Shown piece by piece: positions 27,201 to 38,355 of a stretch of 64,000 nt of DNA (positions are counted from its first letter, which is position 1; every line of letters begins with the position of its first letter). Position numbers and translations under genes: made by a program. A model generated the notes under the pieces. That model was not told where the DNA came from. It did no database searches and saw only the letters and a program-made list of their open reading frames with translations. This DNA comes from Blastomussa wellsi (Eukaryota > Cnidaria > Anthozoa > Scleractinia > Plerogyridae): the NCBI GenBank assembly GCA_947652115.1, contig OX393564.1, positions 5,158,256-5,222,255 on the forward strand, in the 5' to 3' direction.

Positions 27201-27900
27201 ATAACATGAATAGCTAGATATGAACATGCCAGTTGCTATTTAGTCAGATTTTTGCTATCATTTGCCTCAGGAACAAACTTGTAACAATACTCGCATGTTA
27301 ACACCTTCCAATATACATGTAATATTTTGAGAGACAGTTTTTAGACATCCTTTGTTCAAGGATAACTGTTACCGGTAGTATTATTTGCAATTTCCTATGT
27401 CAAATTTCAAATTATTTGCAATAATCAACTTCCTTGTTTACTGAACTATCTTCCTGCGTGGACCTTGACTGGTTCTCAAGAAATGTGCACATTTCCGTGA
27501 AAGCCACAATTGATGATGATGAGGAAGAGGGTGGTGGCTGCAGCAGTGACAGCAGCGGTGATGATGACCTCAAGATTTAAGCTCAAATTACATATAGCTA
27601 AGAAATACAGTTTTGTGCAATAATGGATGGGGCTGTCCAATTTTAAATTGCTATCTTTCTTGCTTCCAGGTTTGTTCTGAGGAGATTCTTAATGAAATTC
27701 AAGACCGCTACCTGAAGTACAATGCACATGCAGCCAGCTATACATGGAAATACAATGGAAGAAACTTGGACATGAACAAAACACTGGAAGAGAATGGGGT
27801 ACCAGATGAGAGTGAAGAGTTCTATAAACTGAGCATGAATGACGAACAATTTCTACCCTCCTTGCACTTGTATTTTAATGATGACCTTACAGAGGCATAG
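24291..27900 (+). CDS. CYB5D1: CYB5D1, cytochrome b5 domain-containing protein 1
   Basis: Four exons: 24291-24426, 24664-24740, 25724-25942 and 27670-27900, with phases closing throughout to give 220 residues (the human protein is 228). The product is a cytochrome b5-like haem-binding protein; family members act in motile cilia. Motifs in order: [24 protein letters not shown] (first half of the b5 fold), [12 protein letters not shown] (with a candidate haem-ligand His), [31 protein letters not shown], the [17 protein letters not shown] segment and the C-terminal LYFNDDLTE. These are diagnostic of CYB5D1 rather than other b5 proteins. I chose the ATG at 24291 because it gives the family's usual N-terminus; an in-frame ATG at 24222 would add 23 residues. 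All introns are GT-AG. The gene is divergent from PEX5. Confidence 0.95.
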
Positions 27901-29273
27901 GCCACATGTGCCATTGTCCTTGAATAATGCAAACATGTGACGCCAGAATATTTTTTAGCAAGATCTCAAGTAAAAATGTTAGTCTGTATTATTTTCCAAG
28001 TGCCTACAAGTCACTGTTCAGTTGATAGTACTTTTTTGCATTGTAAATATATTCCTTAAGTGTATAAAAACATGTAAATATGAACTCGCTTTTTCGACTT
28101 GTGTGTTTTACTTAAAAGTAGGGATATTTATTTCATGGTTTACAGTGTAAGATGGAGTTGATAAAAATTTGCAAACATCAAAATAAATTGTGCAATGTAC
28201 TTGTTTTTTTTTTCAAAATGTGAGGTAGTGTTTTAATGAAGAAACTGTAAGGAAAAGAATTTTTAAAAAGTAGAATTTGAACTCTAAGAAACCCATGACC
28301 CAGTTGGGATTCAAACCTGTAATCTCTGGATGGTTTTCATTTCATCTTAGCATCATTATAGAGTTGATAAAATATTGGTGGCTGTGATTATTTATTCTGG
28401 GCCCCTTAAAGTGAGAACAGTTTGGGAAAGATGAACTTGTTTGTCTCACGGTGGAGTCGCTTTGAGGTGTTGATCAATATGTTCCTTTTTTTGATCCTCA
28501 TTCATCATTATTCCAAGTTTGTGATGTTGTTCCCTCATACATGCAGGTCCGCTTTGTTACTGATCCTTAATGACTGTGGATAGTTTGTTGCAATTGAAAT
28601 AGTTGAAATAGGTTTTACAGGTGCTACTTGGGAAGAGTGTCAAACCAAGACTTTGGCACAACAAGTTACAGATTCTGACTGCAAACCACAGTCAGACTCC
28701 ATTCATACCAAAGTTTTTTCCTGTGAATGCAGATGGCTTTGTGCAGTTGTTACACAACAGCAATGAGAATTAAAGGAGCTACCTCATAGTTCATACATTT
28801 TGAAACATTTAGGCCGTCTCAATCTTCTCCATCCTTAACCATCCTTGTTCCATTTTGGTTTAGTATCACTTCTTTGATGTTTTTCTTCCATAGCAAACTA
28901 TTAGTTTTAGGTTTCCTACATTTTAAAGATAATTTGATTAGCATTTAACATTTGAAGGCTAAAATAGTGCCTGCAGCTTGAGTTCATTTACAAACTTTGC
29001 ACTTCCAAAACTCCCTTAAACATAAGACAGCAACAAGAATTTGTTGTGATATTCCTTTAATTAAAAAACACTAATTTTGATGCAAATATCTGAATATCAA
29101 ATTTCTATTAAAAAGCATACAGTAGCCTCCAGTTTCACAGGATTTGTGACTTAACAATGCCAAACACTTTCACAAGATTGATTGACAACTTGCAGTTTTC
29201 TTTAAAAAAAGTTTGACTGTGCAAACAAATGTCATCTGAGGTTTTATAATTTATTGGCTACTGCAAAACTCAT
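27901..29273. other. Tail-to-tail spacer between CYB5D1 and the TTC17-like gene
   Basis: The two genes converge here. Apart from the CYB5D1 3'UTR and the likely 3'UTR of the minus-strand gene, I see no gene. Around 28285-28335 there is a very degraded tRNA-like promoter sequence (GGGATTCAAACC, a B-box reversed), likely an old SINE. Confidence 0.5.
28182..28187 (+). terminator. Polyadenylation signal AATAAA behind CYB5D1
   Basis: An AATAAA hexamer lies 282 bp after the CYB5D1 stop codon and is followed shortly by a T-rich stretch, the usual arrangement of an animal poly(A) site. No transcript evidence is available. Confidence 0.5.
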
Positions 29274-32200
29274 TTATGTGATAGGTCTCTTTTTCAGTCT
29301 TTTTCCCTCTGACCAAAGAGGCATACGACTGCTTTTTGTCCCACGGCTTTCACTTGTTAGTGTCATGAAGTACACTGTTGCTAAGACAACCACTACAAGT
29401 AAACCAATGATTAAGAACGTGTAAGTATTTGTGGTGGACGTGGATGGAGACCCAATCTCCCGAAGGTGCACTTCAGCTAGCTCAAATGACGGGTTCAGGT
29501 CTAACGCATGCCTGAAATGGATTCCTGCTTCTTCCAGGTCACCGCTTGCCCTCAGAATTTCACCAAGAGTAAAATGCTGTAACCAACAATTGTGCTCAGA
29601 GGGCTGCATTTCTAACGATCTCCGTGCCAAGTATGCAGCGTCCTGAATATAGTTCAAATTAAATAAGACCTTTGCAAGATTTAGGAGGGCATCAGCATCG
29701 TTTGGTGAATAATACAAGGCTCGTCTGAAGCACTCTATGGAGTGGTATGTGCTTCCTCTAATTCTCCAGAAATTTCCAATGTGATTACAAACAACAACTG
29801 AATTAGGACTCTATAAAGAAAGTAAGCACCGCTGGTCAGACTAACACTAAATAATAAATAATTGTTGGTATGCTATCACTGTGACAGTGATAAGAAAGTT
29901 AGATGAACAACCAGCAGAGGAGTTTTGTGTTTCTCCAATGTACATGCAGCCTGCATGGCATCCCACAAGTGCATGCTAAAATAGAAGGGTGTGCACAATC
30001 AATGAGATAGTTCGCAGCTCTCTAGAACCTCTAATTTCATTGGATCTTAATAGCACGCAGCTCTATTGTTTTAGGGCTAGGGTCCATTGCTACTGTTGTT
30101 TATTTATAATTTTTACAGCCAATACTGTGGGACCGCGCAAAGAGCTGCGTACCACCCTCAATCAATTCTTGCCCATGGTTTCCACCCAAACTTTTTCAAA
30201 AACCTTCCGTACAAGATTTATTCATATAAATGAAGCACTTCCATGTTAGCTGCAAACCAGAGCCAAACCTTCCAAAGAAATCTGTAAGACAGATTGAATT
30301 ATTTTTTAAATAGGCAAAATATCACCTTTCCCTATTTTGAGGAATTCTGTCTTACAGATTTTTTTTTTCATTTTGTATGATAATGCCAATTGCTACTTTG
30401 TGAAAGTTTGTAGCCTATGAACTGGCTCCAGGGTGGGTAGGGGACGGTGGAGCCTGTCAACAAAGGGTTCAAGCCGCCATTCCGCCCCCTTGTAATTTAA
30501 GCTGTCAATAATCTTTAACAACATGTCATTAACTACGCGGGGATGCATTGGAATGTAAATAGATTCGCACAAAAATATACACTTCACTCTGGGTTTATCT
30601 AGCTCTGCAAATTAATCTCCATTGCATATAAAGCCCTAAACCTATAATTCTCTAAAAAGAATAACCTCACCACCGATCTTCAACAATTCCAAAATTAAGG
30701 AACTACTTGTTGGCCCACGAGCCTCGTTAGAAGAGATTGTCATGCAATATGTCATGTGATATGTCCTGTGTACATGTACAAGCTGTTTGTCTTTCAGTTT
30801 CCATCCTTACAAGTTGCTGCATGAGCCAGCTGACAGTTGACAGTTTGCTAGACTTAGTGCATCTCCAGACAAGACCACAAATCAATAAATCTCAGAGGCG
30901 CTACGTTCGGTTCACCGGCTGGAGCTATACATTCAGCGAAGTGAAATTAAGACGAGAGTTTCACCATGGAAATACAAAGCGAGACGTCTACAAAATTTTT
31001 CAGCAAAAGGCTCATAAATGGAGACTTTGATCAAACCTGTCAACCACCTTCTGGATCTGACCAATCAGAGCTTGCACTAGAATCTCGTGCAGAGCATGGT
31101 GGCATGAAACCTTTATCGGAATGCTCCAATGCCCAACCGTCCCAGACCCACCCGTCTAGCCGGAGCCTGCTCGTAGGCTAGACAGTTTGAGATAGGGTCA
31201 TACGGGTAGATGCCATTGATAGCGGAGCCACAGAGCGGAGCCACATACCTATAGAAATAGGAGAACCAAGCACACATACAAAGGACAAACAGGAGAATTT
31301 TCATGATCAAAATGGCAAGCGGCATGACTTGAAGGCACATGCAAAGTACATATGTACATACATACAAACGACATTGCATGGAGCATGGCCATCATGTTGA
31401 GCAATACACCCACAAGTCATGCCACTAGCTATTTTGACCATGAAAAATGGACTGCATGGGTTCTCCTATTTCAATTCTACGTATGGTTCTACGCATGGTT
31501 CTTCAACCTTTATGGGTAGGGGGCTCCACTCTGTGGCCATTCGAACCGCTGGTCAGCTCTGCTAATATAGTAATATAGTAGTAAGTATGTAATGTCAACA
31601 AATCTGATTGAGGAAATTATCTGGCATCACTTGAGTGTCTTTCTGAATCCACAACCAAAACTTTCATGCACAAGAATTACTTACTTCTTCAATTGCCCTT
31701 CTTAAGTTTGATTCAATCAGACCCAAGTCAATGTCTTCCACGTCACTCTTCTTAAAAAGCATAGCTACATCTGGCTCCATAAAGGTTGGATGGTACTCGC
31801 GGTTTGCAATTCCTTCTAAGTGATCATAGAAGGTCTCGTTAACTGAGGGTCCACAAGTTAACTGTGGCACAGGAAATAACTCTAAAGATGTTGGACCTAC
31901 TGCACCGACTACTTGGCTACAAAAGAAAAATTTCAGAAAATATAAGTCAGCATTGTTAAATCACCTGGAACTCTAAACAAATGCTAGAATTAGAAAGGTG
32001 TAAGGTCCTCTTCATGGAACTTTTGCAAGCCCCTTTGTTACTCAGTAAATTGCGTCATTTGGATAACTCTTTAGAATTTGCCTATTTGGGGCAGCAAGTG
32101 GTCTTGCAAAAAATACACATCTAACAGATTTCTCAAATTTCAAGGGTTTTGTAATTTCTTTTTCAAGGCTAAGGAATTTATCATTCATAGAAAAGATATT

Positions 32201-34085
32201 AACCTTGCCATCTTCCTAAGTTCCTGACTCACTATTCTCCACCCCTTCTCTACTTTAAGACATGTTTGGTTGTGGCACATTAGAGTGCCTAAGGGCTATA
32301 TAGGTTTAGTATATTCTCAGCTCCGACTATTGCATTTCTAGCTTTTTGATTGGCTAAAAAACTCCGACTATGAGCCAATAGTCGGAGTTTTACGTCATAC
32401 GGAAAATAGTGCGCCAAGTTTTTATTTTACGCTTTGTAAAATTGTGGAAATAAAAATCGGCGGCAAAACCCGGTTTGAGAATTTACTAAAACAATTATTC
32501 CATTCGCCCTTGTTGGATATGAAGTAATTATAACCAACTCGCGCTGTGCGCTCGTTGGTTATTTTATCACTTCATATCCAACGCGGGCTCACGGAATAAT
32601 TGTAAAATATGCTGTGGGATAGGGTATGGTTTTTTGAGGTTCTAGGTACTTAAATATGGTATCATATTATTGTTCCTTTCAGCAATTTGTTCCTACTAGG
32701 TGTTGCAGTCAAAGCACCAATCCAATCCCCACCCACTCCCCCCCACACACACCCTACTCACCCAACCCTGACACCATGTAGCCAATCTTATAACATTTTT
32801 ATGCATAACCTTTTTGATGCTGTAGCAGTCTTAATACTACAAAACCAACGCATTAGGTTTTTATGAGTTTACAAGTATTGAAGTTGACAGGGGAAACAAC
32901 TTTTATTAGCTAGTCATTAATTATTGATAAGCAGTCAACCACAAGAAATTTAACTTAAGCCTTAAAATATTAAATCTGACCATGACCAAGACGTGTGTGA
33001 ATACTAAAAAACGCAGATCGCTGCCAAATGGTTTATTTTTGAGACTTCTTTATTGCATGTGTTCGATTTTCTGTGTTTTGTTTCTCATTACAAAAAGGAC
33101 TAAGTAGGAAACTTGTACCAAATTGCAGAGACAGGTGGGACACGCGTAAAAAAATATTCCTGATCAGCTTAAAAAGCACTGAAGTTAGCAATGATTCGAA
33201 ATAACAAATGTTTTCGGCAATTTTTTTGGAGAAGGATGTTCCTTGCTACAATCCTCTTTTATAAAATACGAAACGCTTCCCTTAGCTTCTATTACGTAAA
33301 CGATCCGCACATATTCGGCAAAATTCACTGGCGTTGCGGCCAAATGTAACCGCTTATCCACGAAAACAAAACACAGCTTTGTTAAAAGATTATTTCGTGA
33401 TGCGCAGTCGAGAATTAACATATAAACAAGCTCTTGTTGAAAGAAATTTAAAGCCAATAACGGGAAAAGTTACGTTTTCCCCCTTGACGACCTCTCGCAG
33501 TTCATTAGCACTTTGTACCATTTAACACTTCAAATGCAAATTCAACACGTTGCTTTTCACGATGTTTGTCATATGCTTATAACAGAAACGTCAAAAACAT
33601 TCAATCACAATTAATTTCCATTTCTTTTAAAACAATCAAACTTTCTGAGAACAGGTTTAGTCATAAAAAGCTGTAAAAAATGACAGAGTTTTCAAGTCAA
33701 AGCGTGAAAAGATATCGTTGTGACTTTATCGTAAGATGCGATATGACTTCGCCGCACGTCAAAACAAACCAAGTTTACAATCTTTAATTAAAGTCTACTG
33801 TCTTCCGAGATTTCGCTAATGTTCTCACCTCAGACCATGAGATCTGCCGTTACTACACTGATCACAGGTTGTTTTTCTTCCATTTCCCGTCTTGGGAGGA
33901 TTAGTTTTCGTCAGAATCGACAAAATCGGATCGGATTTCAGAATATCGCTTCCACTACTGGCACGCACAACACCTTCCCTCTCGTTAAGAATCCAGTGTG
34001 TTGCTCCCATTGTATCTGAACTCCACAGGCTGGCGGAAACAATATATAAAGCCAGGTACGGCAAATAAGGATAATCCCCACTCAT
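29274..34085 (-). CDS. Short TTC17-like membrane-anchored TPR protein
   Basis: Three exons, 33829-34085, 31685-31916 and 29274-29810, join in phase to give 341 residues. Residues 1-27 look like a signal peptide (YLPYLALYIVSASLW). The following GATHWILNEREG matches the THW motif after the signal peptide of TTC17, and FYDHLEGIANRE (exon 2) matches the 'HLxGVxxR' segment TTC17 has ahead of its TPRs. Exon 3 carries TPR-type helices (GNFWRIRGSTYHSIECFRRA, LLNLAKVLF, HFTLGEILRASGDLEEA). Residues about 293-313 (FLIIGLLVVVVLATVYFM) form a single membrane segment, followed by a short basic tail. Human TTC17 is over 1100 residues, has such blocks twice and, as far as I recall, lacks this C-terminal anchor. 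The gene may be a short paralogue or an ancestral-like form. Homology is by motif reading; the function of TTC17 (actin and cilia) may not carry over. Confidence 0.8.
32491..32603. repeat. Palindromic repeat
   Basis: ACAATTATTCC at the left matches GGAATAATTGT at the right; inside, TTGGATATGAAGT pairs with ACTTCATATCCAA and AACCAAC with GTTGGTT around a GCGCTGTGCGC centre. It looks like a small foldback element within the TTC17-like gene, between exons 1 and 2. A second hairpin (ACTCCGACTAT ... ATAGTCGGAGT) lies at 32362-32392. Confidence 0.7.
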
Positions 34086-34599
34086 GGTTGGGGTGAAACA
34101 AGGGTGAATTATATTGCAATTACGGAGAAATTATTTCAGAAATGTACTACAACAAGCGACTGAAATCAACAACTGTTGTAACGCTCCGCTCCGAAACCGC
34201 ACTGAGCATGCTCCAAGCGTCGCTAAGCGAGATCTGGCAGCGATGCCCCGGATCGAAAACAGCACGCTCACCTAAAATTTTTAGTGCCAATTTTTGCCAT
34301 GCAGCACGCTCGCAGAGTGATAGAATTTAAATAAGATCTATTTCTAAAGACGTCTTGCTATAAGCTGGCGTTAAAATAAAAATTTTGTTCCTGGCAAAAA
34401 ATCTCATTATTCTCTTTCTCTATTACTGCAGAACAAAATTTTAACCTTCCATTCATTTCAGCAGCCTTAACTTGAAATTTGCTTTAATAGCAAATTCACT
34501 GAATGGATGACAGTGAGATCCTCGAAGCCCAAAAACCGTATAGCAACTTTAGCGGGAGTCACGCAATGCTTCATTGGAGGGCAACGGATCACATCCGGT

Positions 34600-35010
34600 G
34601 ACGCACGCACCAAAGTAAATGGTCTGATGATCACGGCCGGATTATTTGACTATAACCCACAATAACTCGCACTTATAGCCCAATAAAGTCCACTTTCCGC
34701 ATCCATCCAAACCGTCAAGGATCGAAAATACATCGTCAAGGAATTTGTCAACTAGCCGTCACGGATATGACCCGTCACGGATCTGATGGTCATGGCTAGA
34801 TGGCCCTGGGGATAATCGTCACCGAATTGGTAAACTTCACACCCAAAACCCAGTAACGGAACCTCCAGCTGTCACGGATATACCCCATATAACCCACTTA
34901 TAGCCATCATGAGACTGTCACGGAGACGTCACGGAGCCATCACGGGTACAAGCGTCACGTATTTTACCATGTTTCACCGTCACGGATGTTTGACCGTACG
35001 GGTTTTACCG
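34600..35010. repeat. Degenerate CGTCACGGAT repeat
   Basis: GTCACGGA, GTCACGTA, ATCACGG and GTCAAGGA recur at least twelve times at irregular spacing, often followed by TATGACCC or TATACCCC. No fixed period is visible. The source is not recognised. Confidence 0.6.
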
Positions 35011-35629
35011 AGGCCCGCATCAGTGGTCACGAAAAAATGCAATTTTTACTGCTTTTCATTAAAACAAAAATTCACCTCCATAAAGCGATTTATCGTACCG
35101 ATTTTAGTAAACCTGCGAAGTTTGACAACAATCGGTTAAAAACTCTCGGAAATATGAGAACGCAAAAACGCCAAAATTTACAAAGAAATGTATGAAACTT
35201 TGAAAGGGGGCAACGCTTGCCTTTTTTTGCGGGACAGCCTGCGTTGCAGCCGGACGTGTCACATAATCCTCGGGGGGGGGGGGGGGCTATACCAGCGGTT
35301 TTGTCCGTCTGCGACGCAGGCTACCGTAATACGGTGATAGTCTACTATGGTGATAGTCGGTTTGGTCGTGGTCAAAGATAGTTTGCGTGAGCTAATGAAT
35401 CTCGAGCGAATGGGTGGACGATCAAAACTGACGGACGGACGAACACGGGACGAATAGTACTGTAAAAATGAGATTAAAGTTTCTTGAAAATTTCTTTTGA
35501 AAGAAATTCTCTGGATGGTCCTTTTGAGTGTTTGGTTGCAGTCTGTGCACTCTGCGTCAGATTGAACGCGCCGGGTCCAGCCCTCCCCAGAACGAGGAAA
35601 ACCATTTCTCACTTACCTGTTCTTTTCAG

Positions 35630-35740
35630 CAAAGATACGGCTCACGTTCGCTCTACCCCCTCCACCACACCCTTGTTGAACTCCAGCATCGCTACAACTT
35701 GAACAAACGACTGGTGGATCAGGACAACGCCACCAAGAAA
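35630..35740 (+). other. Possible isolated coding exon
   Basis: A pyrimidine-rich acceptor (TTCTTTTCAG) is followed by 37 open codons and a GTATTA donor. The translation starts QRYGSRSLYPLHHTLVELQ and ends with a charged LNKRLVDQDNATKK stretch that looks helical. GC content is higher than in the flanks. I find no partner exon on either side, so it may be a remnant, an exon of a gene not otherwise recognised, or chance. Confidence 0.25.
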
Positions 35741-35924
35741 GTATTATTCTAATTACTTGCCTTTGGTGCAACTGAATGTTTTTCTCTCATCTCAATGACC
35801 TGAGAACTAATAACTACCCTGGGTACTAAACGGGGTTTTGTGGCGAAGATAACAACCTTTGTTTAGACACGGTAGTGTTGTTGGGCCGTGTATTCAAGAT
35901 CGAATTGGAATTTGGAAGTGTTAG

Positions 35925-36085
35925 TTTTTGTGGAGGGAGGAAACCCGCATATCTCGGAGAAAAACCTTCGGAGCAAGGACGAGAACCAACAATAAACTCA
36001 ACCCGCACATGACGCCGGGTCGGGAATCGAACCTGGGCCACACGGGTGGGAGGCGAGTGCTCTTGCCACTGCAGCATCCCCGAAC
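35925..36085 (-). mobile_element. tRNA-derived SINE, second family
   Basis: On the minus strand an A-box-like TGGCAAGAGCACTCGCC and the B box GGTTCGATTCCC are followed by GACCCGGCGTCATGTGCGGG and a body with TTGGTTCTCGTCCTTGCTCC. The order of tRNA head and unrelated body is typical of SINEs. The sequence differs from the 11204-11280 family. Confidence 0.65.
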
Positions 36086-36143
36086 CCACCTGATGAGACA
36101 AATGTACTCCCGATATGAGCTGAGGCCTTATGCGTCCCATGGA

Positions 36144-36255
36144 GCAATAAGGACCGATGATGATGATGATGACGATAACGATGAGGATGATGATGATGAT
36201 GATGATAATGGTGGTGGCGGCGGTGCACGTGCTGGTAATGATGATGATGATGTCA
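36144..36255. repeat. GATGAT microsatellite
   Basis: Two blocks of (GAT)n interrupted by GACGATAACGATGAG and a GGTGGTGGCGGCGGTG stretch. The acid-rich and His-rich open frames over it are artefacts of the triplet repeat. Confidence 0.9.
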
Positions 36256-37616
36256 ACTAAAGTATTAATTCTTTTCTCGATTTGTCATACTAAGGTGTCG
36301 ACGCTATATTGAAATAGGCGTTATATACTCGTTATGCGTCAAAAATGTCCAAGTAAAGTCACCAAGGCAAATCATCTCTTGTTTTCTGCGCTCACTTTAA
36401 TTTCACGTTGTCATCAAATCTACAAAACCGTTCTTTCTCTGCCTAACAATACGTCGATTTTATATACATATAATAAAAAGTTTCAAACTAGCTAGAAAGT
36501 GCTATTAATAAAAAGGCAAGAAACGGCGAGAACATATCGTACCCGAGTCTTCACGCTTCTGAAATAGCGGTTGGTCTTCGCGAAACAGACCGCTGTCCAA
36601 GAAGCTTGGAGACTTCAAGTTCGATGTTGTCAAACAACATCTGTCACAAGTGGAAACCAGCCACATACAAAATAGAAATATAATTAATTTTATAAATTAA
36701 TCGCAATTCACTAACTTGCAGCATTCGCTAACAAGAAGGGCAAAGCTTTTGCCAATAAATAGAATTAAAGCTGCTCTAATATATTTGTAAGTACAGTGAC
36801 TCAAAATCATGACTGCTAAAAACGACATAAACTGACAAAGAATACTTCACTATTAACATGATTTGACAATTTCTCTCCCCCTAAAACGTGATCTGCAATT
36901 TTACAGCTGCCACGTGTAATTATGTAAGAGGTCGTAAGAATCCAAAACGTATTAACTGCCCGGCGAGATAAAACGAACAATTTCCATTAAACCTGATCTG
37001 ATACCTCTTGTAGAAGCTATCCTAATATAAGGTCTCAAGTGAATGGTTCGCTACCCTTCAAGTAAACAATAGAACAAACAACAGGAACAATGCCCCTAGC
37101 CCCCAAAACAATAGCAACTGCTACGTGAAAGAACTAGTAGAATTACAAGCTTACGAGAGCTGCTACAGTTCTGAAAAATAAAACTGCCAATTCAGGGGTT
37201 TCAAAACAAGGCGGCGACTGCCGGAGTTCCACCTTACTTGACTGTTATGCCGCCGGCTACTCTGGTCATAGCAATCAGCTTGTGACAAAAAATGTCACTT
37301 ATAACAGCCGCCTACTCTTTCAGTAATTGTGCAATTGTTTTTCGCCTTATACCCGGCCCACTAGGGAGGTTGTTTACAAAATGACAGGAATTCTCCTGCA
37401 AAGTAGTTTTTACACCTTTTTTAATCGAGTAGGAGACAAAGCTGAAATCGCAAGCCTCGTGATTCCAGTTTGTCCAAATATTGCAATCAATTTTTTGTGA
37501 TCTATTAAGCGTGCTAGCCATTTCTCGAGCAGTTTTGTGAAGCAGAAGGAGGTAGATTCATGCTAGCATTTTAGAAACGTTCCAGAATTATTAAGTTCAA
37601 ACCGTTTCTGGAACAC

Positions 37617-37794
37617 AATAGGCCATTTCCGAGTTCCCTTGAGCCTCTATTTCAAAGCGAGTCTAAGTGCGAAAGTTTTGTGATGTTAATTAGTTTTGCT
37701 TTCCATATGAATTAAAACTCATTTTCATTACAAAGACTTTGCACTTAGACTCGCCTTGAAATAGAGGCTCAAGCGAACTCGGAAATGGCCTATT
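37617..37794. mobile_element. MITE with AATAGGCCATTTCCGAG ends
   Basis: Inverted arms of roughly 58 bp run AATAGGCCATTTCCGAGTTC ... GAACTCGGAAATGGCCTATT, continuing through CTTGAGCCTCTATTT and GCGAGTCTAAGTGC. The loop is about 60 bp and AT-rich. Confidence 0.8.
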
Positions 37795-38355
37795 TTGAAA
37801 TCGCACATAAATAAGCCTGCCTCTTACCTAGGCGCCTCAAAGTCACACGCACAAGTAACTTGGGAAGGTTTATTGTAAACGCAATCTCAACAACTTCCCA
37901 AGATCTTCGCGCACTTCATAAGTCTTTCTCAAGAACTTTTACCTTGGTTAACTTTCTAATGGTATCAGTTGGCGTTTAAACACGCAAAATATTAACCTAG
38001 GTCGCAGTCCGAATTGGCTAAAATCAGATGATATGCCGCAAGATTGTGCGAGATAATTGTATAACTATTCAACAAATTGTCAACGAAGCGCATTTTAAAG
38101 CTTGAAAAGCTGTGTTTATGCGACGCTTTGCAAGACTTCGGACACCTCTTCGCATCTTTTGTATTATTTTATTTTATACACGACCCCTACCCTGTTCAGA
38201 TAAAGTTATTAATTCAATCTGCGTATATCGCAGGGCATCTTATATGTACCGATCATTAAGTATGACAGTGGTTTCATTACCATATATGGGCATCACAGCG
38301 TACACCGACACCCCTGCACGCCAAAATTGTGCAGCCATGTAACTAGTTTTACGCG

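Larger units (their letters stand above)
34086..38355. other. Repeat-rich region between two minus-strand genes
   Basis: No complete gene is supported in this 4.3 kb. It holds a GTCACGGA-rich stretch (about 34600-35010), a poly-G tract near 35273-35287, a possible isolated exon (35630-35740), a tRNA-derived SINE (35925-36085), a GATGAT microsatellite (36144-36255) and a foldback element (37617-37794). The rest, such as 36260-37600, shows nothing I can name. Confidence 0.5.

Noticed and set aside
35998..36260. His-rich and Asp-rich open frames on both strands
   Set aside because: They are translations of the GATGAT microsatellite and the SINE beside it.
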